From Eretmocerus hayati (lineage: Eukaryota; Arthropoda; Insecta; Hymenoptera; Aphelinidae): 64,000 nucleotides of DNA. Location of the stretch: positions 76,374,748 to 76,438,747 of the forward strand of contig CM056742.1 in assembly GCA_029851415.1 (NCBI GenBank), written 5' to 3'. Position 1 is the stretch's first letter, and each line of letters starts with the position of its first letter. This document shows, piece by piece, positions 55,301 to 64,000 of the stretch. The position numbers and the translations under genes were made by a program. The notes under the pieces were generated by a model. The model saw only the letters and a program-made list of their open reading frames with translations, did not search any database and was not told the origin of the DNA.

Positions 55301-56672
55301 GTGGGGGGAGAGAAGCTTAATTCGCGGAAACCGAGCTTATGTGCTTGGGAAAGCTGCAGCGGAGCGGCATTCTTGTCGATTTCATCCAAGGATCAACACC
55401 TGGAAGCTCTCCAGGGTCCGACTCTCAAGTCGAAGAAAATGGACTCATCCATTTTTGAAGTTTGATGGCTCGACTCACCGTGCTCTTCGCAATCGGCGTT
55501 CCTGAGCTGCAGCCCTGATGGTGCCCTACGTAACAAGAGCATCGCCAAGAAGTCGACGTAAGTAGAGTGCCAACTTGTCAAGTGCTATATGATAAAATGC
55601 ATTTCCTTTCTTGGGTTACCCTATCCCTGTCACTTTTAGTGATCAGAGGAGGCCGCGACGAAAGAAAGCACGCCGATGCCTGGAGCTAGGTGCGCCGGTA
55701 AATCGTAGCATTCGGGTGCCCAATACCTCATCCTTTTTTCCTACCTTGATCAAACTATCACGTTTCTCCGAGATCTTTGATCGACGAGAAAGACAATTGT
55801 TTTCGAGTCATGGCCCTAGCGGTAATGTGATTAGAAATGCCTGTGATTGATCCTCTCATCCTATTGTGTTAGCGGTGAAAATATTCCCGAATAGACTTTC
55901 GGAGGAGACGCTTGACTCGTGTACTGATGGCGATTTCATCGTAATGTCATGTACGTAGAGCCCTGCTACCGCATCACTTGAGGATTATCCCAAATTTTAT
56001 TTTTTATAAAATCGAGTGCGCATGCACCCCCGCGCGCGCAAGTAAATTTCTGTGTGTGCGGCGCGCGGATTTCTCTATATCTAATACATGCCTCGTTATA
56101 GTAGTTTTCTAAGAATCGGAATCGCTGCGCCCGTGGGGAAGTTTTGTGTGATATATACGTATAAACAATTTTCTTACAGGCGGATGAATTCTCTACCGCG
56201 TCGCGTCAACCCTTTTCGGTTTGAAGGTCGACCGTGCGATTTTTTTTCCGCTATTTTGAAATTGTTATTGCTAATATTTATTTGACGATTTCGGGCGTCT
56301 TATATTCTTTTGAAGTGACGTTCGTTTTTCAGATAAGAGTTAAATTCTTTGAGTTAATGGTCGTTGTTTTTCTCCGTTCGGTTACAAGTATTGATTTATC
56401 AATAAAAATTCTAGTAATGGTTTTTCGTAATATAATAGTTTGAGTATTGTAAAATCAGTGTTTTTCTCTTCATATATCATCCAGTGAATTCATTCACGGT
56501 CAAAATAAATGCTCGACCACATGTCTAAAAATATACTAATTTGAGTGATGAATTTCTAAATAAAAAATAATTGAATGCAATTCGCATTCTTGCTTGTTAT
56601 TATTTCTTGACCCACCCAAATGCGTATCCCCAATGAGAGTCGAAAACCACACATAATATGATATCATTATAT
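55301..56672. other. Non-coding interval with a CGCG-rich patch
   Basis: Short ORFs only. A CCCGCGCGCGCAAG...GTGTGCGGCGCGCGG patch lies at 56025-56075. No gene is supported. Confidence 0.35.
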
Positions 56673-57178
56673 CATCGCCCCCGAAGAAGAAAAACACTTT
56701 CTGGATTACCGGTGAAGAGTAACACCTTCTGGATGCATTCATGAAAAGAAACACCATCCGTATTCCAGGACGAAGATTAACACGTATTTTTAACCAGCGA
56801 CGAAAAATAACGCTCGGCTGTTGCTTCCGACGAATAGTAACACCCGCTCGTAACTACCGGCGAAGATGAACACGTTGCCCGTAGTAGCGACGAAAAGTAA
56901 TATTTGCCGAGAGCCCGGACGAAAAAGAACACCTGCCGTATGCCCTGACGAAGAAAAACACCTGCCGTATGCCCCGACGAAGAAAAACACCTGCCGTATG
57001 CTCCGACGAAAAAAAAAAACACCTGCTGCATGTCCGGACAAAAAAAAACACCTGCTGTATGCCCCGACGAAAAAAAAACACCTCGCGTAAGCGTGGACGG
57101 AAAAAAAACACCTCCCGTAAGTCCCGACGAAAAAAAAACACCTCCCGTGAGCTCCGACGAAGAAAAACACCTGGTGGT
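56673..57178 (+). repeat. Left arm array (CGACGAARAAAAACACCTGCYGTATGCC)
   Basis: About 16 units with variable poly-A length. Inner units are uniform and outer ones vary. Proline/lysine/cysteine ORFs in all frames are translations of the unit. Confidence 0.85.
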
Positions 57179-57537
57179 AATAACCGGACTTATCTCTGAA
57201 AAAAATGTTAATTCCAATGTTATCTGTCAGATAATATACTTTTTCTCATCCATCAATACTGTAGACGAAAGTACATTGTTCAATTTTTGGGAGAGGCTGG
57301 AGATCTCCATTTATTTCATTTATGCTAGGAAAAGCATTCAGTAAGGATGATTCTCATTATGAGTCGGATATTCAATCAGACTGACAAACTGAGAATTCGT
57401 GTCACGGACTATAAGCTCGGAATGAGGCACCAGATCTCGATCCAAAGTGGTGAAAACACAACATCTGCAGTGCTTGTCTCAGAATCGTCAGTCGACTGCG
57501 TATCCGGCGGAATCGATTCTGTTTAGCTCATTTTCTG

Positions 57538-57867
57538 GTGATACCAGTCTCTATACTACTAAGAAGAAAAACATCGAATTCTTTTTTGAGCCTTTCAAAC
57601 CAATCTTGGAGCAGAGGTCATTTTGTCCGTGACCTTCACATCTCGGAATCTTTCACATGCTCATACATCGGAAAAGTTTTGCGGGACCCTTCTTACTGGC
57701 TGCATATGGCAGATGAACTGAAACTTCACCTTCGAAACGATTATTACCTTAGATCGCAGTGCATGAATGTGATATCAGCAATTTCTCTTTCTGAACACCT
57801 TGACTTCTCAACGGAACTGTTTATAGAAGTCCAAATACCTGCAGGCGCAAACTTGATAAATACTTGA
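57538..57867 (+). CDS. Unrecognised ORF in the Foldback-like element
   Basis: The frame is open for 109 codons but its first codon is GTG, and the first ATG is at about 57706, leaving about 54 codons. The segment IGKVLRDPSYWLHMADELKL looks protein-like. A splice-donor-like AAG|GTAAGAAAA lies after it near 57920. It may be an exon of the element's former transposase or of a captured gene. No family is recognised. Confidence 0.25.
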   Translation: MIPVSILLRRKTSNSFLSLSNQSWSRGHFVRDLHISESFTCSYIGKVLRDPSYWLHMADELKLHLRNDYYLRSQCMNVISAISLSEHLDFSTELFIEVQIPAGANLINT

Positions 57868-57994
57868 TATTCGGTAGTAACAATGAATCTGCGAAAAATG
57901 AACAAAGCAAAACTTTGAAGGTAAGAAAACGATGACAATTGAAGTTTTCTCCCGCGAACATAATATGTTACATTAAAACATACTTTCGAGGAAA

Positions 57995-58336
57995 ATGTTG
58001 AGAATAGGATTCCTAGAAAATCAGTTCTTCATGTATTCGACATTTCCCTCCACAGAAAGCATCTATAAATTGAAAACTTCATTCAAAAGCAATATCGCCA
58101 TAGACATTTTAAATCACGCAATTATCCTGCCAGTACTTGTAACTAAGATCGAAGCATACGCACCGTACCGAGAAACCCCTTTCCTTGTTAGAAATACTTA
58201 TTGTAAGTCCAAAACGATACACGATTGCACGTTTGCAGGGAATCATAGAATCTTACAGGTAAGAAAAGCCATCTTATTGTCTACCTTTGAACTGATTTGG
58301 AACCAAGAGAAGAATCTGAGATATGATTTTGTGTGA
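57995..58336 (+). CDS. Unrecognised 113-aa ORF in the Foldback-like element
   Basis: An ATG at 57995 opens 113 codons with a mixed composition and three cysteines (YCKSKTIHDCTF). A CAG|GTAAGAAAA donor-like sequence lies at about 58258, so the C-terminal part may be intronic. It lies on the same strand as the previous ORF, 127 bases downstream. I cannot assign a function. Confidence 0.25.
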   Translation: MLRIGFLENQFFMYSTFPSTESIYKLKTSFKSNIAIDILNHAIILPVLVTKIEAYAPYRETPFLVRNTYCKSKTIHDCTFAGNHRILQVRKAILLSTFELIWNQEKNLRYDFV

Positions 58337-58861
58337 GCGACACGTGAAGCTCTCCCATATATAGACTAGACCGTGACACGGCCTTTTATCGAAGATTAAC
58401 AATTTTGGAGTGTAATAACAAATCTAGACGAGAACGAAACCAAATAACTTCTGAGACCTCCTAAATTCGATCTCGAGTTCAGCAATTCGATTGACAAAGT
58501 ATACCGTGAACTGAACGTCCTTCGATAGGAAAAAATTAAGAAGAGGAAATGAGAAAGAAGATACAGCTGCCTCACACTATGCAATAATCGCGGGGGTGTT
58601 TCAAGTGGAAAAAAAAATTACGATGGACTAGAATTATCGTGTAGATTTCCAGGAGAGAGAGAGAGAATAGTTTTGATGAATGTGAGCAGTAAGAATCATG
58701 CAATGGGTGATATTTACGAGACGTTCTTGGCTTGGGGCAGAGGTGATGATGCCCTCTGCTGGTGCAACGCCCAGACATAATTTTTCCTTCATATATAAGT
58801 TGAAGCGCCTCCTAACAGTATAAAAAACCCCCAGATGTTTTCTTTGCCGAACGATAATGAG

Positions 58862-59533
58862 AGGTGTTTTTCTTCGTCCGGGCATACAGTAGGTGTTTTT
58901 TTTCGTCGGGGCATACAGCAGGTGTTTTTTTTCGTCGGGGCATACAGCAGGTGTTTTTCTTCGTCCGGGCATACAGTGGGTGTAATTGTTCGTCGGGGCA
59001 TACAGCAGGTGTTTTTCTTCGTCGGGGCATACAGCAGGTATTTTTGTTCGTCGGGGCATACAGCAGGTGTTTTTTTCCGTCGGGGCATACAGCAAGTGTT
59101 TTTCTTCGTCGGGGCATACAGCAGGTGTTTTTCTTCGTCGGGGCATACGGCAGGTGTTTTTTTCCGTCCGGGCATACGGCAGGTGTTCTTTTTCCGTCGG
59201 GGCATACAGCAAGTGTTTTTCTTCGTCGGGGCATACAGCAGGTGTTTTTCTTCGTCGGGGCATACGGCAGGTGTTTTTTTCCGTCCGGGCATACGGCAGG
59301 TGTTCTTTTTCGTCCGGGCTTACGAGAGGTGTTTTTCTTCGTCCGGGTATCCGGCAAACGTTACTTTTCGACGGCGATCACGACCAAGTGTTATTTTTCG
59401 AGGCGGGTACGAGAGAAGTGCTACTCTTCGACGCTTGATACATATCGTGTTACTTTTCGTCGGTGACTAACACGCAAGTGTTAGTCTTCGTCGCGTAATA
59501 GTATGCAAGTGTTTTTTTTCTTCGGGGGCGACG
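58862..59533 (-). repeat. Right arm array of the Foldback-like element
   Basis: About 22 units read GTGTTTTTCTTCGTCGGGGCATACAGCAG on the plus strand. Long frames on both strands (up to 211 codons) are repeat artefacts. Confidence 0.85.
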
Positions 59534-60032
59534 ATATGATAATGAATTTTCTCTTAAAAAGTGAGAGTACTTTGCTCACCTTGTTGTTTTTTATGAATTC
59601 ATTGAATCTCTTCATTTCATAATTGTCTCTCAAATTATTTCACCGTAGAATATTCTTACAATCAAAAGTGTTATAAATTAATGAGTCAAATAAAAATCTT
59701 TCGATTGCTTGATATGAATATAAAATTCTTGACACAATATTGATAGAATTTGGAAGAATTCTGAGTTCAATGGCAAGGTAAGTCACGTCAAGCTGACGTA
59801 CAGTTAATTTTGAATAAATTATAACAATTTTAGAAAAATAAAATCTAAGCAAGGAAAATTGCATCCTTGCAGCATAACTGCACAATCAAATTGAATCACA
59901 GATCAAGGTTTGAGGTTCACTGTTTTCTGATCAATTGATTAAAACTGTTGAGATGCTGAACTCAATAAGACACTAATTTAAGCTGGATATGCTTGGATAT
60001 GCTGTATTGTGATCCAATGCGCCGCTACATGT
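59534..60032. other. AT-rich non-coding interval
   Basis: Nothing is supported between the Foldback-like element and the right copy of the inverted pair. Confidence 0.35.
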
Positions 60033-60868
60033 ATGGCCCGCGAGACCCGCAACAGCTGTGTCCAATGTCGTGACATGTGCCAACTAGGGTCCTTATAGTC
60101 AGTGACGCATCAATTGCCTACAAAAAATGCATCTCGAGGAAGAGATTACGTTATCTACGATTTAGAATTAAATAAGAAAATTCAGGAGCCACGAACGGAA
60201 GATACACGCAAACCATAACCCCCATCAAGTACGCATAGCGTCTCGCGTCTCACGTCTCAGGCTGCTTTTTTGCTCGATTGCAAATCGTAAATGCGCCTTT
60301 CCGGGTTTACCTATAGTTTTAAATGACCGTGTATCACTTAATAACAATAAATCGCACGGCAGAGATTACTCATGTACTACACTCGAATTCACTGCCCCTA
60401 CTCGTTCCTGGTCATTTAAAATAAACTCACACATTGCACTCACGTGGCACACTAGCAGCAAACCAGCAGACGCGCGGAAACACGAAATGTCAACACTGGC
60501 GTTACAAGCGTTACAAAAAGCGTTACAAAACCCACATAAAGTTTTTTCGTTGATTAACTGACATTAGACAATGCAGATATCAAAGTCGGAAACAACCATT
60601 TCCGACTCAAAATTTCGCGATCTTCCTGATGGTGTGCTTGGAATTTTGCTCCGATCGATATTCGCCGAGATAGCAAAAACATGCTTGTGAAAATTCATTC
60701 ACAGTTCCGCAACGAAAAGAGATATCGTAATTTCGACCACGCCAATCGCTTCGCAAGGAATTTCCACGTTAGAAATGTGCTTGCCGCACGGATTTCAAAC
60801 GATTTCCAACATTTCCCAAACCAAAATCGGAAGCAAACAAAATCCGCCAACTTATGTTTGTCACTTGG
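60033..60868 (-). repeat. Right copy of the inverted pair, with the empty transposon site
   Basis: It is the inverse complement of 39055-39575 joined to 43576-43783, with about 110 extra bases near 60290-60400. It contains the uninterrupted target (CATA at 60234-60237) of the RAG1-like transposon. It ends with CTTATGTTTGTCACTTGG. Confidence 0.8.
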
Positions 60869-61290
60869 TATAAGCCGTTATGTGCAAGCTCCTTGACTCA
60901 AGAAAAGTTCTCATTAGTATCAAATGAAGAATCCCGATCATGAAAAAATTGACCTCATGGAAAAATCTATCGTGGAATTCCATGACAATAGATTGACGAC
61001 GTTCAAGATATTCAAATACTCGTGCTGCAGAAACTCAGAGTTCAATACTAACCTGGTAGAAGTTGTGAGCATTTTTTGACCAAAAACTTTCCAAGTCTAA
61101 CCTAATTACATTGTCAGTATTATTACAATAATTAAGCCGCGGGCAAAATCCCGTCCGTCCGGATCCCCCCGAGCAGGGCTGCCAACGTAAAATCGTAAGC
61201 AGGGTTGCCAACTTGACGGAAAAAAATATGAGTTGGTATTGTGAGAGCGACAATAGACCTTATGTGTCGCGAGTGTCTAAGTACTTATTA
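60869..61290. other. Non-coding interval, nothing recognised
   Basis: No gene is supported. A short repeat GCAGGGYTGCCAACNT occurs twice near 61176-61213. Confidence 0.35.
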
Positions 61291-61370
61291 TCTAAGATCA
61301 TCTAAGATCATCTGAGATCATCTAAGATTATCTAAGATCATCTAAGATCATCTAAGATCATCTATGATCA
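61291..61370. repeat. 10-bp tandem repeat TCTAAGATCA, eight units
   Basis: Eight consecutive 10-base units with few changes are followed by a degenerate TATCTTTTGAT-type tail to about 61450. Confidence 0.9.
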
Positions 61371-61865
61371 TCTTGAAGTTATCTTTTGATTATCTTTTTA
61401 TCTTATTGTTATCTTTTGATCATCTTTTTATCTTTTGGTCTTCTTATGATTATTCTTGAGTTATTGAGTCGTCTTTTGATTATTTCTACTTTGCTTTTTC
61501 GGTAGTTTTTACTTTTTCGAGTGATTTTTTTATACATTTTCATTTTTTTGGTGTATTAAATTGGAGTAATTGTTTTTTTATGTAATGTGCAATTTTTTAG
61601 AGATGGTATTACTCAATCGTTGTTTAATTTACATGAATTTTCTGAAACACTTGAGTGATTCACCTTGAAAAAAGTTGATTATTGATTATTTTTTCAACTA
61701 TGCATTGGGTACTCTTTAGGAGATTTGATAATCATTCAGAAAGATTTCATTAATGAATTTGAATGAATAGAATTCTATTGTTGCAATATGGAAATTGTTA
61801 GATTGTTTGTTATATTGATTTGAGTGTCTTATCATGTTGTGTGTGGAGTGTTGATGAATTAGTTT
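61371..61865. other. AT-rich unit of a ~1.8-kb duplication
   Basis: The stretch from about 61680 resembles 63480-63670 (shared GATAATCATNNNGAANGATTT, GAAAATTGTTAGRTTG and GTGTGTGGARTGTTGATGAA), so the last 2.3 kb contains a large diverged tandem duplication. Confidence 0.5.
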
Positions 61866-61953
61866 TGGATTTTTCGCTTCGGTCGCTCCCAGCGGAGTTA
61901 ATATAACTCTTGAGCCATGGCCTAGGCGAGATACCGCAACGTTATCATCAATG
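61866..61953 (+). repeat. 85-nt conserved motif, copy 1
   Basis: GGATTTTTCGCTTCGGTCGCTC, AGCGGAGTTAAT, CTCTTGAGCCATGGCCTAGG and CGAGATACCGCAACG follow in order. The core is much better conserved between copies than its flanks. Confidence 0.75.
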
Positions 61954-62043
61954 TAAAGTTAGTGTTTCGATAGTGCTATGTGTGATCAGTTGATTGCATT
62001 AAAGCCTATATATGTGATGAGTGTGGTGTTGATGAGTTTGTAT

Positions 62044-62130
62044 TGGATTTTTCGCTTCGGTCGCTCTCAGCGGAGTTAATCACTCTTGAGCCATGGCCTA
62101 GGCGAGTCACCGCAACGTTCTCATCAGTGT
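62044..62130 (+). repeat. 85-nt conserved motif, copy 2
   Basis: It lies about 178 bases after copy 1 with the same order of blocks and ends CACCGCAACGTTCTCATCAG. Confidence 0.75.
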
Positions 62131-62689
62131 GAATTGAAGTGTTTTAATTATGATTGATGTGATTTTTTGTTTGTTCTGAATCATCAATGGTGTTGTATGA
62201 GGAACTGTTAGTGTTCTTTAGTGTAAAATCCATTTTGCAACAATAGTTATTAAAAAGTTTATCTTTATCTCTCATTCCATTCTGGTGAGTGTATTGAAAA
62301 AAAAGGAAAACCTTGATCTCCGATGACGATTTTAATTGATTGCAAAATCTTCTAAAAGTTATTATCAGGAGAATCTTTTTCCTATTTTGTTCAATTATTG
62401 CTCGATGGATAATGCAGTCAGAGTATGTGCGTTCGTAGCCCAGAATTTCACGATTCCAAGAGAATGTACAAATCTATGGATGAGTCATTTACTAACAGGG
62501 GACCTTCAAGGGTTCTGTGTAGAATGACTCAGATATGTAGGGATTCAATTGGGCGGAAATTCTTTGATGGGATCCGTCAGTCAGCTAATAAGAACACCGA
62601 ATCCTTGACATTACCTCAGCACTTCTGTGAGGCACCCTACCGCAGACGATAGTCAAGTATTGGATTCTTCGTATGTTGGAGTCACGTCG
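62131..62689. other. Non-coding interval, no convincing gene
   Basis: Two overlapping short frames (63 and 75 codons, 62336-62652) have no recognisable motif and no homologous partner in the duplicated region. Confidence 0.3.
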
Positions 62690-63375
62690 ATTTATTATTG
62701 GCAAAAATTCTAAAGTTGAATTTACTCATTCTTGAAATTTCTGTCCTATCGTCGTGGTCGTGATTTTAAATTATTTATGATTTCGCAATCAATTAAAATC
62801 GTCGGAATTGAAATGTAATTGATTTGAATGATGTCGAACCACAATTTGGAAAGAAATTATATCGTTGTTTTTAAGTCATTTTAAAATGTTGTAAAACTTA
62901 TTCTAATCAAACCTATGAAATGAAAGGAGACGAGAGGGGAGAGACGGGCAATTGTCCCGTCTCTGTTCAATTTTATTAAGTCATCCAGTATACATATCCT
63001 TATTTTACAATTTTTAGTAAATTTTACAATTTCATAGAAACAGTATAGAAATAGATCATCAGAATAATCACGTCGATTTAATTATGAGGGAAATTCTATA
63101 TATTAAGAAATACTCATCCTTGAAATATCTGTCCTATCGCCATGGTCTTGATTTTGAATCAATTTTAATTCTATCATGAATTTAAATTTTCGAAATTGAG
63201 AAGTGAATGAATTGATTTTGTTGAATCTCAGAAAAGTCTTGAAGTCATATGTTTCAAATCATTGTAAAATTAGTTTGAAGCTTATTCTAATTAAACCTAT
63301 GAAATAAAAGGAGACGAGAGGGGAGAGACGGGTAAATGTCCCGTTCTGTGGAATTTTATTGACTATTCAACTTGC
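62690..63375 (+). repeat. ~382-bp tandem duplication with a terminal hairpin
   Basis: CACGTCGATTTA near 62684 and 63071, CTGTCCTATCG near 62742 and 63130, and AGGAGACGAGAGGGGAGAGACGGG near 62926 and 63310 show two copies about 382-387 bases apart. Each ends in GAGACGGGCAATTGTCCCGTCTC (62941-62963) or a weaker version (63325-63346). Confidence 0.75.
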
Positions 63376-63678
63376 ATATTCTTTTACAATTTTGGAAAAT
63401 TTTTATAGCTTGAAATAAGCTATTATTATTCGACTATAAGAAACTGATGATTTTTTAATGATATTCCTACTGGTTTGACTATTGAAGTTGTTGATTGTTG
63501 GATATTTTTCTAAGTATGATTGGATACACATTAAAAAATTCGATAATCATCTTGAACGATTTTATTGAGAAAAATGAATGGAACTTCTATTCTTGCATTA
63601 TGAAAATTGTTAGGTTGCCTATGATACCATTTGAATTCAGTTATTAGGTAGTGTGTGGAATGTTGATGAATTTGTTTA

Positions 63679-63763
63679 GGATTTTTCGCTTCGGTCGCTC
63701 TCAGCGGAGTTGATCACTCTTGAGCCATGGCCTAGGCGAGTCACCGCAACATCATCATCAGGG
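63679..63763 (+). repeat. 85-nt conserved motif, copy 3
   Basis: It has the same blocks as copies 1 and 2, about 1.81 kb downstream of copy 1. Confidence 0.75.
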
Positions 63764-63855
63764 TGAAGTTAATGTCTTTAAAGTAAGAGTTATAGGGAAA
63801 AGTCTGCATTATGGTTTTTATGTAGAAAGTGTAGTGTTGATGGATTTGTTGTGGG

Positions 63856-63940
63856 CGGTTTATCACTTCGGTCGCTCTCAGCGGAGTTAGTCACTCTTGA
63901 GCCATGGCCTAGGCGAGTCACCGCAACGTTCTCATCAGTG
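63856..63940 (+). repeat. 85-nt conserved motif, copy 4
   Basis: It follows copy 3 by about 177 bases, mirroring the spacing of copies 1 and 2. The first block is altered (TATCACTTCGGTCGCTCTCA). Confidence 0.75.
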
Positions 63941-64000
63941 TAGAAAATAAGTGTGATACTTGTAATTCATAGTTTGTAATATGTTATCAATGTGGTTGTA

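Larger units (their letters stand above)
56673..59533. mobile_element. Foldback-like element: inverted arrays of a 29-31-bp repeat
   Basis: The left arm (56673-57178) and right arm (58862-59533) are tandem arrays of the same 29-31-bp unit in opposite orientation. The outer ends match as CRTCGCCCCCGAAGAA and its complement. Both flanks contain ATATGATA (56656-56663 and 59534-59541). Units next to the centre are almost identical while those near both ends are diverged. This is the architecture of Drosophila FB/Foldback elements, whose TIRs are built from short tandem repeats. The 1.7-kb centre holds two unrecognised ORFs. Confidence 0.72.

Noticed and set aside
58634..59470. Long ORFs (up to 211 codons) on both strands of the 29-31-bp arrays
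   Set aside because: They translate the tandem unit in every frame (PAVCPDEKK-, GVFLRRGIQQ-type repeats) and have no unique sequence.
56690..59520. CRISPR-like direct repeats of about 29 bp
   Set aside because: There are no unique spacers between repeats and the two arrays are inverted copies. The window is eukaryotic.
39055..60868. Maverick/Polinton giant transposon
   Set aside because: No protein-primed DNA polymerase B, retroviral-type integrase, ATPase or capsid ORF lies between the arms.

Overview
This is a eukaryotic window, almost certainly from an insect. The one clear host gene, at 7298-10109, is the first large coding exon of an ortholog of the arthropod zinc-finger/homeodomain factor zfh-2 (vertebrate ZFHX3/4). 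Introns follow GT-AG rules. The rest is a mix of insect-type transposons: R1-like and CR1/L2-like LINEs, Gypsy and BEL/Pao remnants, and several DNA transposons with terminal inverted repeats (TIRs). A hymenopteran is plausible, but I cannot prove the order from sequence alone.

Layout. 0-3 kb: intronless ORFs I do not recognise. Two plus-strand ORFs are paralogous to each other, and two others are cut by single in-frame stops, so this may be a decayed cluster of foreign (possibly viral) genes. 3-7 kb: palindromic elements and a 275-bp tandem repeat. 7.3-10.1 kb: the zfh-2 exon, ending at a GTGAGT donor. No later zfh-2 exon or homeodomain was seen in the remaining 54 kb, so this may be a very long intron. 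12.4-13.5 kb: a GC-rich island. 15-26 kb: a nest of BEL/Pao, R1-like and CR1-like fragments. 27.5-38.6 kb: a Gypsy element reduced to LTR plus gag and a late pol segment, split by a 5.15-kb TIR element full of CGCGTGCGCGA repeats and by a 789-bp foldback element.

39-61 kb is the most unusual part. A pair of inverted sequences 21 kb apart encloses three things. The first is a 4000-bp transposon (39576-43575) with about 260-bp TIRs, a 4-bp TATG target duplication and an intact two-exon gene for a 670-aa protein. That protein has zinc-binding motifs like the RAG1 N-terminus and DDE/zinc residues spaced like the RAG1/CMC transposase core. The inverted sister copy at 60.2 kb keeps the empty target site. 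The second is a 7.77-kb block of satellite DNA (45427-53193) with short TIRs (CCCTGCTGCAAAAG), inserted precisely into a 33-36-bp minisatellite. The third is a Foldback-like element (56673-59533) whose two arms are inverted arrays of a 29-31-bp repeat. A possible small spliced minus-strand gene lies at 53.9-55.0 kb. 61-64 kb holds tandemly duplicated non-coding sequence with four copies of an 85-nt conserved motif.

The genes do not form a shared pathway. The theme is serial nesting of transposons, including three unrelated TIR-bounded elements made mostly of tandem repeats.
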